From NCBI RefSeq assembly GCF_900111765.1, contig NZ_FOIB01000002.1, forward strand, positions 992,001 to 1,056,000: a stretch of DNA of 64,000 bases, in the 5' to 3' direction. The DNA comes from Myxococcus fulvus. GTDB taxonomy: Bacteria; Myxococcota; Myxococcia; Myxococcales; Myxococcaceae. Both the position numbers and the translations under genes were made by a program. Below the pieces are notes generated by a model, which was not told the DNA's origin, did not search any database, and saw only the letters and a program-made list of their open reading frames with translations. This document shows positions 42,552 through 50,642 of the stretch, one piece after another (position 1 is the stretch's first letter; each line of letters starts with the position of its first letter).

Positions 42552-44090
42552 TCAGCCCGGCGCCTTCCCGACGAACAGGCCGAACGCGAAGGCGAGCCCC
42601 ATGAGCACGAGCACCAGCACCATGGGGACTCCACCCTTCGCGCGGGCCTGGACGGCCGGAGCCACCATGCGGGCTCCGGCCTGCTCCTCGGGGACGATGA
42701 GGCGGACCTTGATGACGGCCTTGGCGAGCACCTCCTCGACGTCGTTGAGGAAGCGCTCGTACTCCTCGGCGACCAGCTCCAGCGGCTCGCCGTGGTGGGA
42801 TTCGTAGCGCTTCGCCACGGCGTCATGGTTGCGCAGCTGGGCCTCGCGCTTGGAGACGTCCACCCAGCCGCAGACCAGGGACGGGCCGGAGCCCTTGCGC
42901 GGCACCAGGGAGATGTTCTGCCGGGCCAGCTTGCCGCCCGCGGTGCTGGGGCCCTCGGGCTCGTCGATGCGCAGCACGCGGTGCGGTCCGCGTCCGTACA
43001 TCTTCTTGGACAGGGCCTCGCGCAGCTGCTCCGCGAGCAGCGCGGAGTGGTTGGCGAACATGGTCCGCAGCGCGGGGCCCTCCTCGGCCGCCGCGGCCAC
43101 CTTGCCCGCCGCGGGCTCCAGGGGACTGAGCCGTACGACTCCCGCCGCCAGCCCACCGGGGGCCTGCGGCTTCTCGCTCCCGCGTGACAGCCAGTTGCTC
43201 GCGGGGACCTTCACCCGCTCCACGCGGGGAGGGCCACCGGGCACCTCGGAGCCTCCGCGCACTTCCGTCGCGGGTGCCGAGCCTCCGCGCACCTCCGTCG
43301 CTGGCGCCGAGCCACCTCGCCCCTCCCCCGTCGGGCCTCCACGCATCCCCGCGGGAGCCGAGCCACCTCGCACCGCCGGGGCCGCGCCATCTCGCACTTC
43401 CGTCGCCGAGCCTCCACGCATCCCCGCCGCCGGGGCCGAGCCTCCGCCTCGAAGCTCCGTGGCGAAGGGCAGGTGCTCGTCCTCGGCACCGCCGCTGGTG
43501 AAGAGCTGGAACTCCTCGTCGTCGCCTCCCGCGTGGGCCGCGGACGCGTTGGTGTCCTCGTCCTCATCCAGGTCCAACTCCTGGATGCGCTCCTGTGCGC
43601 CGCGCGCACCAGCGCGGCCCCTGGGGTCCTCTGGTGGTGCACGGCCACCGGCGCGTCCCTTCGGTGGCGGGTCGCTCTCCGCGCCTCCTCGCGCGGGAGG
43701 GCGGCTGGGCCTGGCCTCGGTGACGATGGCCTCCTGGCCCCGACCCGCGCGTGCATCGCCCGTGGAGGGGCTCCGGTTGGAGCGGGCCTCGGTGACGATG
43801 ACCTCCTGGCCTCGGGCCGCACCACGGGCCTCGGGACCTCGGCCGGCGACACCTCGCGGCGGCGGCGCGTTCTGCCCCTTGCGCGCCTCGGTGACGATGT
43901 CCTCCTGCTCGTCGACCAGGTCCTGGGGACCGATTCGAGTCTCGGAAGCGGGCGGGTCCGGAGGCGCCACGCGGGTCTCCTCCGGGGCGTAGGACATCGG
44001 GATGTCGCGCGTCGCGTCCTCGTCCTCGGGCGCGATGCGGGGCTCCTCGTTCCGGCCGGGCCCCGCGCCCCGCCTCTGTCCATTCGCCAT
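42552..44090 (-). CDS. Tail-anchored low-complexity protein, unknown
   Basis: 512 residues. The N-terminal 300 residues are disordered and repeat-rich: three VTEAR repeats (EDIVTEARKG, EVIVTEARSN, EAIVTEARPS), Thr-Arg motifs (ATRDIP, ETRVAP, ETRIGP) and later RGGSAPATEV repeats. A conserved domain of about 370-475 follows (TMFANHSALLAEQLREALSK, GHPRVLRID-like stretch, AVAKRYESHHGEPLELVAEE). One C-terminal membrane helix (MVLVLVLMGLAFAFGLFVG) ends the protein, so most of it is cytoplasmic. ETRV/ETRI-type sites are common targets of Ser/Thr kinases and FHA domains in myxobacteria; that role is inferred. No family recognised. Confidence 0.75.
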   Translation of the reverse strand: MANGQRRGAGPGRNEEPRIAPEDEDATRDIPMSYAPEETRVAPPDPPASETRIGPQDLVDEQEDIVTEARKGQNAPPPRGVAGRGPEARGAARGQEVIVTEARSNRSPSTGDARAGRGQEAIVTEARPSRPPARGGAESDPPPKGRAGGRAPPEDPRGRAGARGAQERIQELDLDEDEDTNASAAHAGGDDEEFQLFTSGGAEDEHLPFATELRGGGSAPAAGMRGGSATEVRDGAAPAVRGGSAPAGMRGGPTGEGRGGSAPATEVRGGSAPATEVRGGSEVPGGPPRVERVKVPASNWLSRGSEKPQAPGGLAAGVVRLSPLEPAAGKVAAAAEEGPALRTMFANHSALLAEQLREALSKKMYGRGPHRVLRIDEPEGPSTAGGKLARQNISLVPRKGSGPSLVCGWVDVSKREAQLRNHDAVAKRYESHHGEPLELVAEEYERFLNDVEEVLAKAVIKVRLIVPEEQAGARMVAPAVQARAKGGVPMVLVLVLMGLAFAFGLFVGKAPG

Positions 44091-44138
44091 GGGCCGCTCC
44101 TCGTCCGGGCGAAGATAGCCCGGCCAGGGGCCCTTGCG

Positions 44139-44633
44139 TCAGCGCGCGTCCTGCTTCTTTCGCCGATACACGTCCGGGTCCACGCGCTCCATGATTCGCT
44201 CCGGCGCCGTCAGCGCCGTGAAACCGTATTGCGCGTACAGCCCATGTGCATCTCTCGTGGCCAGCATGAATCGGCGCAGCCCCTGGAGGTCCGGGTGGGC
44301 GAAGACGACCCGCATCAACCACTTGCTCAGGCCCTTGCCACGCTGTGACTCCAGGATGAACACGTCGGCGAGGTAGGCAAAGGTCGCCCGGTCCGTCACG
44401 ACGCGGCAGCCACCCACCTGCGCGCCGTCGGCAGCGTACAGACCGAAGGCCAACGAGTTCCGCCAGGCCCGCTCCACCGTCTCCCGCGGAATCTCCGGGC
44501 TCCAGTACGTCTTCGTCAGGAAGCCGTGCACCAGGTCCAGGTCGAGGCGGGAGAAGTCGTCGGAGATGACGTGGCCATCCTCGCCCTTCACCTCGAAGGT
44601 GGGGGACGAGGACGATGCAGCGGAGTCCAGCAT
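44139..44633 (-). CDS. GNAT-family N-acetyltransferase
   Basis: 164 residues. The order is typical: an N-terminal strand and FLTKTYWSPEIPRETVERAW, then LAFGLYAADGAQVGGCRVV, the central LADVFILESQRGKGLSKWLM with the acetyl-CoA loop QRGKG, and RRFMLATRDAHGLYAQYGF at the end. The pattern resembles the small YdhJ/aminoglycoside-unrelated GNATs whose substrates are unknown. The N-terminus starts with low-complexity residues (SAASSSSPTFE). It lies 48 bases after the tail-anchored gene's start in the same direction, but with no clear coupling. Confidence 0.88.
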   Translation of the reverse strand: MLDSAASSSSPTFEVKGEDGHVISDDFSRLDLDLVHGFLTKTYWSPEIPRETVERAWRNSLAFGLYAADGAQVGGCRVVTDRATFAYLADVFILESQRGKGLSKWLMRVVFAHPDLQGLRRFMLATRDAHGLYAQYGFTALTAPERIMERVDPDVYRRKKQDAR

Positions 44634-44926
44634 GGGGAACGTGCCTCCCTGCGCGCGGGCAGCGCGTGCGGCGGTGGGAGCGCAGACCTAACGCATCTGG
44701 GTGCGCTCAACCATGGATTGCGCAGGAGCAGGAGCGGACCCGCACAGTTGGATGCGAGGTGTTGCGACACAGCGGGTCCAGCGGGCGGCATCAGGGCAAA
44801 CCACCCGGGACGCCCGGGATGCCATGCCATGGGCCTCCTCTGGGTGGCACATCCGGTTGACGTGGAAGACCCCGGTGGGGACACTGCGTGCTTTCGTCCC
44901 ACACCCTTCAGAGACAGGAACACACC
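44634..44926. other. Divergent intergenic region with small palindrome
   Basis: 293 bases between the GNAT gene and the 138-residue unknown gene. It holds a palindrome CCCGGG-ACG-CCCGGG at 44804-44818, a possible regulatory site or hairpin. No credible gene is seen; short frames here lack codon bias and ribosome binding sites. Confidence 0.4.
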
Positions 44927-45343
44927 ATGGGTCTCGCAGAGCGTCGCCGCATCGTGGCCATCCGGGAGTCTCACTCCCCGCGCTTCCAGTCGGAGCTCAA
45001 CGCCGCCATCGGCTTCGAGATGCCATTCGAGATCGACACCGCCAGCTTCCCCGAGGACAAGACCATCCTCGATTGCTACGACTACTATTACGAGTCGTAC
45101 GGCCCGGGCCTCGTCGTCACCGTGATGAAGAGCATCTGCGCGGATGACCTCGGGAAGGAGGCCGCGAAGGCGAAGTTCAACAAGATCGTCTTCCAGAACG
45201 TCGCCAAGAGCGCGGAGAACCCGGGCGACAAGAGCGTGGAGATCAAGGACAACACCCTCTTCGTGCGCGAGAGCTTCTACGGCTACTCGGACAAGCTCTA
45301 CGGAGAGGACGACCTGCGCGGCGCCATCGAGGCGATTCTCTAG
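44927..45343 (+). CDS. Unknown soluble protein
   Basis: The ATG at 44927 gives 138 residues; a frame from 44888 adds 13 poor residues. No signal peptide. It has LAERRRIVAIRESHSPRFQS, then an aromatic-rich stretch ILDCYDYYYESYGPGLVVTV and C-terminal DLRGAIEAIL. Sequence and composition look like a conserved, expressed, folded protein, but I know no family. The next gene starts 9 bases downstream, so these two are probably co-transcribed and may act together. Confidence 0.72.
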   Translation: MGLAERRRIVAIRESHSPRFQSELNAAIGFEMPFEIDTASFPEDKTILDCYDYYYESYGPGLVVTVMKSICADDLGKEAAKAKFNKIVFQNVAKSAENPGDKSVEIKDNTLFVRESFYGYSDKLYGEDDLRGAIEAIL

Positions 45344-45352
45344 GCCCCGCCC

Positions 45353-46054
45353 ATGACCGAGGACGAACGCAAGCTGCGGGCGCTGTCGGCGCGGCCACTC
45401 GTGGAGGTGCTGGACGACCTCGCGGCGCTCCAGAAGCGCGAGCTGCGCGGGGAGCAGGTCCGGCTGCCCCGCGTCACCCTGCATCTGCGCAGCGGGCGGG
45501 AGCTGAGCGGCACCATCCTGGCGCTGGCGCAGCTGCGCCAGGACGTGTTCGTCCTCGTTCGCGGTGGCGCACCGTCGCGGAATGACGCGGGCTCCGATGC
45601 GACGTACGTCGCGCTGGGGTCCATCGAGGCGCTCACCGTGCATGACGCCGCGGGCTTCGTCGGGACGCTGGCGCCCGAGGGCTTGTCCCCGCTCGCCGAG
45701 CCCGCGCCCACGCGCCTCGGGGCGCGTCGATTGATGGAGGCCCAGCGCAAGGAGCTGGTGGCCCTGCTGGGCGGCGAGCTGAGCTGGGAGCCCGCCATCG
45801 ACAAGACCGCGGACGGCGAGCCGCTCCGGGGGCTGGTCTTGCTCGCCAATGCCGTGGCTGGGGCGCTCAAGGCGACAGCGAATGCCGAGCTCGGCCGCGA
45901 GGCAGTGAAGGCGGGCATCCAGCGCGTCATCATCGAGGGAGGGGGCAGGCGCCTGGGGCTCGAAGGCGGCATCCTCCACGTCAGCGCGCCGCTCGAGGAG
46001 GACGACGTGCCCTCCGTGGAGACGTTGACGACCGAAATCGAGACGCTGCTCTGA
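45353..46054 (+). CDS. Unknown protein, downstream partner of the 138-residue gene
   Basis: 233 residues, 9 bases after the previous stop. The N-terminal part (VTLHLRSGRELSGTILALAQ, then DVFVLVRGG and YVALGSIEALTVHD) has the strand order of a small Sm-like or barrel fold, which is only a resemblance. The C-terminal half is helical (ANAVAGALKATANAELGREA) and ends with beta strands (RVIIEGGGRRLGLEGG). No signal peptide. No family recognised. Shared transcript with the upstream gene is likely. Confidence 0.7.
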   Translation: MTEDERKLRALSARPLVEVLDDLAALQKRELRGEQVRLPRVTLHLRSGRELSGTILALAQLRQDVFVLVRGGAPSRNDAGSDATYVALGSIEALTVHDAAGFVGTLAPEGLSPLAEPAPTRLGARRLMEAQRKELVALLGGELSWEPAIDKTADGEPLRGLVLLANAVAGALKATANAELGREAVKAGIQRVIIEGGGRRLGLEGGILHVSAPLEEDDVPSVETLTTEIETLL

Positions 46055-46145
46055 CATCGCGCTGACGCGGCACGCCAATCCACCTGGGACGGCGGGTGTG
46101 TCAGGCCATTGGCGTCCTGTCGGAGGACTGCGTGAAGATGCCGCC

Positions 46146-47156
46146 ATGACTCCACCTACCGTGCATCCCGCGCAGCGCATCGTCGACCTGGGTTTTGGCT
46201 TCATCCTCTCCGGCGCGCTGTCCACGGCGGCGGAGTTGGGCGTCGCGGACCGCCTGGTCCAGGGGCCTCGGAGCGCGGCATCGCTCGCGGAGGAGCTGGG
46301 CGTGCATGCGCAGTCCCTCTATCGGGTGCTCCGGTTGCTCGCGAGCGTGGAGGTCTTCGCCGAGGATGAAGCAGGACGCTTCTCGCTGACGCCCGCCGCG
46401 GAGTACCTGCGCACGGATGCGCCCGGCTCCCTGCACAGCGCGGTGCGCATGCTGACGCAGAAGATCTTCTGGGCCCCCACCGGTGAGCTGACGCAGACGG
46501 TGCGCACGGGACAGACGCCGTTCGACCACATCTTCGGCAAGCCCTTCTTCGACTACCTGACGAGCGACCCGGTCCAGGGGGACATCTTCCACCAGGGCAT
46601 GTCCAGCCTCTCGGACATGGAGAACAAGGCCATCGCGGGCAGCTACGACTTCACGCCGCTGCGGCGCGTGGTCGACGTGGGCGGTGGGCACGGCGGATTC
46701 CTCATCGAGGTCCTCCAGGCGGCGCCCCAGGTGCGAGGTGTGCTCTTCGACCATGCGCACGTGCTCTCGGGGTCGCGGGTCGCGCGGGCGGGGCTCTCGG
46801 AGCGGTGCGAGTTGGTGGAGGGGGACTTCTTCCAGGCCGTGCCCGCCGGAGCGGATGCGTATGTGCTCAAGCGCATCCTCCACGACTGGAACGACGAGAC
46901 GTGCGTCACGCTGCTGCGCCACTGCCGGTCGGCGATGGCGGAGGGTGGACGCGTGCTCGTGGTGGACACCGTCATTCCTCCGGGCAACGGGCCGCACGGA
47001 GGCAAGGTGCTGGACGTGATGATGCTGGCCTCCCTTCCGGGGCGCGAGCGAACGGAAGAGGACTTCCGCAAGCTCTTCGCCCAAGCGGACTTGAAGCTCT
47101 CGCGCATCCTGCCCACGCCGACGGCGATGAGCATCACCGAGGCCGTGGCGGCGTGA
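46146..47156 (+). CDS. O-methyltransferase (acetylserotonin/caffeate OMT-like)
   Basis: The ATG at 46146 gives 336 residues. An N-terminal winged-helix dimer domain (GFILSGALSTAAELGVAD, then LAEELGVHAQSLYRVLRLLA) precedes the class I SAM-binding domain: VVDVGGGHGGFLIEVLQAAP is motif I, with the acidic residue in GVLFDHAHVL and LKRILHDWNDETCVTLLRHC as the catalytic-His/Asp helix. These features match methyltransferases of polyketide and aromatic natural products. The substrate is unknown; no biosynthetic cluster is adjacent, so it may act in a stand-alone tailoring step. Confidence 0.9.
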   Translation: MTPPTVHPAQRIVDLGFGFILSGALSTAAELGVADRLVQGPRSAASLAEELGVHAQSLYRVLRLLASVEVFAEDEAGRFSLTPAAEYLRTDAPGSLHSAVRMLTQKIFWAPTGELTQTVRTGQTPFDHIFGKPFFDYLTSDPVQGDIFHQGMSSLSDMENKAIAGSYDFTPLRRVVDVGGGHGGFLIEVLQAAPQVRGVLFDHAHVLSGSRVARAGLSERCELVEGDFFQAVPAGADAYVLKRILHDWNDETCVTLLRHCRSAMAEGGRVLVVDTVIPPGNGPHGGKVLDVMMLASLPGRERTEEDFRKLFAQADLKLSRILPTPTAMSITEAVAA

Positions 47157-47180
47157 GCCGGAGCGACGAACCGCGGCTGC

Positions 47181-47900
47181 TCAGCGCGTGGGCAGCTCGC
47201 GGAACGTGAGGCCATCCAGTCCCAGGCGGAGCACGGAGTCGCGGAAGCGCTCCGTGCCGATGACCATCGTGGCGAAGTTGCCCACCCGGAACAGGTCCAG
47301 GTCCATGGGCAGGGTGGCCGCGTCGAGGATGGGGTCATCGGGACGGCCAAAGCCATGGCGGCCACATGTCGGGCACGGTGGAGGGACATCCGCTGGAATG
47401 CAGTCCGGATGGAGTCCGCCACGGGGCTCTATCTGAAGCTCCATCAACTCAGGCGGGTTCTTCTGACGGAAACGAAGCGCAGTGGGGCAGCCCACCAGAC
47501 CGAGTACGTCCTCGGCGTGCAGACGCTCCAGTGCGTCGCGGCGTAGCAGCATCCGCGTCCCCGACCAGACCACCGGCCCGAACCCTCCGACAGCACGCCC
47601 CATCAGTGGACCGAAGTCCGTTCCGGGAGGAAGCGCCGCACCCGCTGGCACGTAGGGCCGCACCAGCTCACGAAGGCGCTCGAGTTCCGCGAAGGACTCC
47701 GGTCTCGGAGTGACGAGCTCGCGGCTCTCGGGCAGCGCACTCAGATCCACCGATGGGAAGTCGTGGCCCACGGAGCTCCAAGTCGCACCGCAGACGTGAC
47801 ACCGCACACCGGGAAGCCCCCAGGTGTGCCGTGCGTCGACGTATCCACCATGCCGCGCAGTGGCGGCCCTGTCCTCCGCCACCCAATAGAAACGGCTCAT
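47181..47900 (-). CDS. SitI6-like double-CXXCG immunity protein
   Basis: 239 residues. Two zinc-ribbon-like motifs are visible: CHVCG (34-38) and CPTCG near residue 175. This double-CXXCG layout matches TIGR02264, a paralogous family found mainly in Myxococcus relatives and assigned as SitI6 immunity proteins. Its start lies 6 bases after the stop of the SitA6-like gene, as expected for a toxin-immunity pair. It should protect against the cognate toxin delivered by outer-membrane exchange. There is no signal peptide, so it is cytoplasmic, where the nuclease-like toxin would act. The function is inferred from family and context. Confidence 0.85.
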   Translation of the reverse strand: MSRFYWVAEDRAATARHGGYVDARHTWGLPGVRCHVCGATWSSVGHDFPSVDLSALPESRELVTPRPESFAELERLRELVRPYVPAGAALPPGTDFGPLMGRAVGGFGPVVWSGTRMLLRRDALERLHAEDVLGLVGCPTALRFRQKNPPELMELQIEPRGGLHPDCIPADVPPPCPTCGRHGFGRPDDPILDAATLPMDLDLFRVGNFATMVIGTERFRDSVLRLGLDGLTFRELPTR

Positions 47901-47906
47901 TCGCGC

Positions 47907-48584
47907 CTAGGCTCCTGGGCGAGAATAGTAGGGCTGAAGGGGGCCGCCCATCAGCTCGAACCGATGAATCAACTCCCCGGCGTGCCTGAAAATCTCCTCG
48001 GGCGTCGCGAATGGCCTGGCGCTCATGTAGTCACGCCAGGCATCATTCCAAGCACCACCCCTTCCTGTGCCGTCGTGAATCCGCCGATGAACAGAAAGAG
48101 GTATGGGCATGGTGTAGTCGTGTATCTTGACTCCCTGACGTTCGAACCATATCGCCAGGTCCTGAGACTGCGGGAAGATGTGATGTTTCTCCCAACGCCC
48201 TCGTGGGAGTTGGTGTGAAGGCGGAATGTACTGGGTCGGGGCTCCGTTCCAGTTGGGGAACGTCATGATGGAGCCCGGAGGGAGCCTCTGCGCTCCTCCC
48301 CAGTTCCGACGAGGGCCGCTGCCTGGAGCCGCCGCTGCCGCAGGCGGACGAGAGGGTGGAAAGCGCGCCAACTCGATTTCCGCGGACAGGCTCTCGCAGC
48401 GATAGATGCCGCAGACGTCCTCCTGGCACAGGACGGTAACGCATTGGTCTTCAGCAGGAGCGTCGCACTCTACCTCCGCTGTATCCCAGGCAGCCTGCAC
48501 CAGAGGCCTCGGTGCAGAGGAGCATCCCAACCAAGACACGGCGAGCACGATTTGAAGCCAATGAGCAGGCATCCGCATGGTCAT
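47907..48584 (-). CDS. SitA6-like polymorphic lipoprotein toxin
   Basis: 225 residues, with ATGs at 48584 and 48578. The signal peptide ends at a lipobox WLGC (Cys21), so it is a lipoprotein. A Cys-rich segment follows (Cys40, 48, 53, 58, 63), then a Pro/Ala linker and a C-terminal domain: EKHHIFPQSQDLAIWF with His134/His135, HDYTMPIPLSVHRRIHDG (His155, 166, 170), and WNDAW. This fits the TIGR02269/SitA6 lipoproteins carrying an HNH-type nuclease-like toxin. In Myxococcus, SitA lipoproteins pass between cells by TraA/TraB-dependent outer-membrane exchange and kill non-immune partners. Partner immunity gene follows directly. Confidence 0.85.
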   Translation of the reverse strand: MTMRMPAHWLQIVLAVSWLGCSSAPRPLVQAAWDTAEVECDAPAEDQCVTVLCQEDVCGIYRCESLSAEIELARFPPSRPPAAAAAPGSGPRRNWGGAQRLPPGSIMTFPNWNGAPTQYIPPSHQLPRGRWEKHHIFPQSQDLAIWFERQGVKIHDYTMPIPLSVHRRIHDGTGRGGAWNDAWRDYMSARPFATPEEIFRHAGELIHRFELMGGPLQPYYSRPGA

Positions 48585-48657
48585 TCAGCGTAGCACTCCC
48601 CTCCGTCACGCCTGCCGATGCGGACTTCACGCAGACGCCAAGAATCCGCTTCAGCAA

Positions 48658-50271
48658 TCACGGAGCACTGAGCACTGATTCGCCAAGGCGACGCCGCTCG
48701 CGCCGCACGTCGCGGACCGGGTCCCACGTGCCCAGGGCCCACGGGAGGACTTCCTCCTGGATGGCACGCTGAAGGGCTCGCACGCCCTCTGATGGAGACA
48801 GACTCCCCTGGGCACGGGTGCTCGTCCCGAATTCGCCAGTGCCCCAGGTCGACACCGACAAAGCCCGGCTCGCCGCGGAGAGGCACGCTCTCAGCGCCCG
48901 GTCATGCGTATCGCTCTCTTCCAGAGACACCGGGCCGGACAGCGGGATGCAACGTGAACCGTTCGCCAGCGCCCAGACCGCGGCGTAGGCCGCGGGCGTG
49001 GACATCTGACTGGGGTGGAGATTCGAATCACGACGCGCTCGACGAGCCGCCTCTTCCGTCGGGGCACATACCCAATCCTCGATGGCGGCGAGGCCGCGAC
49101 GCGGCCCATCGTCTTCGGGATGCTCATCATCCGAGTGCCTCATGACCCGACGCGCGGCGGCGAGCATCATCCGCACCCGCGCCTCCGTTCCCTGCCCCGC
49201 GCACGCAATCGCCCAACGAACGAGCACATCCGCGGGACGCTCCTCTGCACTCAACGACGCAGGCAGCTTCGCGCGAAGCGCCTCGACCAGGGCCGAGGGA
49301 ACACCCGAGACCGGCGGGTACGTGCGCCCCCGGAGCTCGTCACGGAGGATGTCGTCAATCGCCGCGTCGATGAAGACCTGCGCCCACGAGCCATTCCGCA
49401 GCCGCAACAAGTCCGGCACCACGGACACAGCCCGTACCCCACAACTTCCCAACAGGGAGATGGCACGCACACCCGACTCGAATCGAATCGAGCGCTCACC
49501 CGGCCGCTCCCGCGCATTCCCTGCCTCCTCGACCAACAACCGCAGAGCACGCTCGGGCGCGTGCACCCACAAGGCACGCAGCATCTCCATCCGGTTGTCA
49601 TCGTCGAGCAGGAGCTGCTGCTCCAAGGGAACGACCAGCCCCGCATCCGGAGGAGACACCCGCTCCAGAACCACGAGCGCGAAGCGGCGGATCCACATCT
49701 GCGAATCCCCCAACAGAGTGAGCGCCATAGCTCGCACCCGAGGCGGCACGGCCCCCGACAGCCCCGCGAGGACCTGCGCCGCGCGAGCACGGACCTCCAT
49801 GTCCCGCGGGTCCTCCAGGCACGCGAAGACAGCGCGAAGCACCGCCGCTGTGGGCCGCGGGCGCAGCTTCGCCATCAATGACAGCGTCTCCCGGCGCACC
49901 CGGGCACTCGGTGCCTTCAACAGGAAGAGCAACGCGGGGACAACGCCCGTGGGCTCCGGCTTCACCGCCGACAACATGCTCAGACACCCGAGCTGACGCT
50001 CCTTCGCGGACTCACGCCACTGCTCCGACGGGCTCGACTCCAACATCTCCAACAACGCCGGAACCAATCCCAACCCCGCATCGAAGACGTGCTCCTGCGC
50101 CTCCTCGGGCCCCTCGGGGTCGACGTACAAAGCCAACCACTCGCGCGCCGTCCGCCCCTCCCAAAGGACCTCCGCGCGCACGAGCTCCGCATCCAGCCGC
50201 CGGAGCGAGGAGAGGTTGTCGGGACGGGCTTCCCGCCGCGCCCGCGCCAGGTCGTCACTCATGTCCGACAT
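48658..50271 (-). CDS. HEAT-repeat protein
   Basis: 537 residues with no signal peptide. Many helical pairs of 30-40 residues are visible, for instance VVPALLFLLKAPSARVRRET, LSLMAKLRPRPTAAVLRAVF and MWIRRFALVVLERVSP, the pattern of HEAT/armadillo repeats, extending to about residue 360. The last part (from about 400) is less regular, with WVCAPTEEAARRARRDSN and AAVWALANGSRC. Such solenoids bind proteins. The sequence is in the same direction as the Sit pair, with 73 bases between, so it may or may not share their transcript. Its function is unknown. The two ATGs at 50271 and 50262 are both plausible starts. Confidence 0.75.
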   Translation of the reverse strand: MSDMSDDLARARREARPDNLSSLRRLDAELVRAEVLWEGRTAREWLALYVDPEGPEEAQEHVFDAGLGLVPALLEMLESSPSEQWRESAKERQLGCLSMLSAVKPEPTGVVPALLFLLKAPSARVRRETLSLMAKLRPRPTAAVLRAVFACLEDPRDMEVRARAAQVLAGLSGAVPPRVRAMALTLLGDSQMWIRRFALVVLERVSPPDAGLVVPLEQQLLLDDDNRMEMLRALWVHAPERALRLLVEEAGNARERPGERSIRFESGVRAISLLGSCGVRAVSVVPDLLRLRNGSWAQVFIDAAIDDILRDELRGRTYPPVSGVPSALVEALRAKLPASLSAEERPADVLVRWAIACAGQGTEARVRMMLAAARRVMRHSDDEHPEDDGPRRGLAAIEDWVCAPTEEAARRARRDSNLHPSQMSTPAAYAAVWALANGSRCIPLSGPVSLEESDTHDRALRACLSAASRALSVSTWGTGEFGTSTRAQGSLSPSEGVRALQRAIQEEVLPWALGTWDPVRDVRRERRRLGESVLSAP

Positions 50272-50377
50272 CCTCGCGCCTTGTCACCGAGCCCACCAGG
50301 AGACCCGGGCCCCGTTGCGCTCGAATGCATCCATCCGGGTAGGCTCACGCCATGGCCCAGTCCACGCAGGTCCGCCC

Positions 50378-50614
50378 ATGAGCCGCCGCTCCTGGCTTCT
50401 CATCGCCGTCCTGAGCAGCGCCCTCCTCGGAGTGTTCTACGTCGGCTTCGCGGACATCGGCACCGTGTGCGCCTGTCACGACGGAACCATCTCGGACGGC
50501 CTGCGACTCCCGCTCGACGACAAGGACGCCTTCTGCACCGTCCGATGCGCAGACCAGGGCGGAGGCCGCTGGCTGCGCGATGGTCGCCTGTCCAGCGACA
50601 GCGGCCCGCGGTGA
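50378..50614 (+). CDS. Small membrane-anchored protein, unknown
   Basis: The ATG at 50378 gives 78 residues; the longer frame from 50216 has no support. A hydrophobic N-terminus (SWLLIAVLSSALLGVFYVGF) is a signal anchor or uncleaved leader. The rest contains four Cys (CAC, FCTV, RCAD), which could form disulfides in the periplasm. No family recognised. It is convergent with the symporter gene, 28 bases apart. Confidence 0.6.
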   Translation: MSRRSWLLIAVLSSALLGVFYVGFADIGTVCACHDGTISDGLRLPLDDKDAFCTVRCADQGGGRWLRDGRLSSDSGPR

Positions 50615-50642
50615 CGCAGGCACGCTGTAGCTCGAGCCCTGC

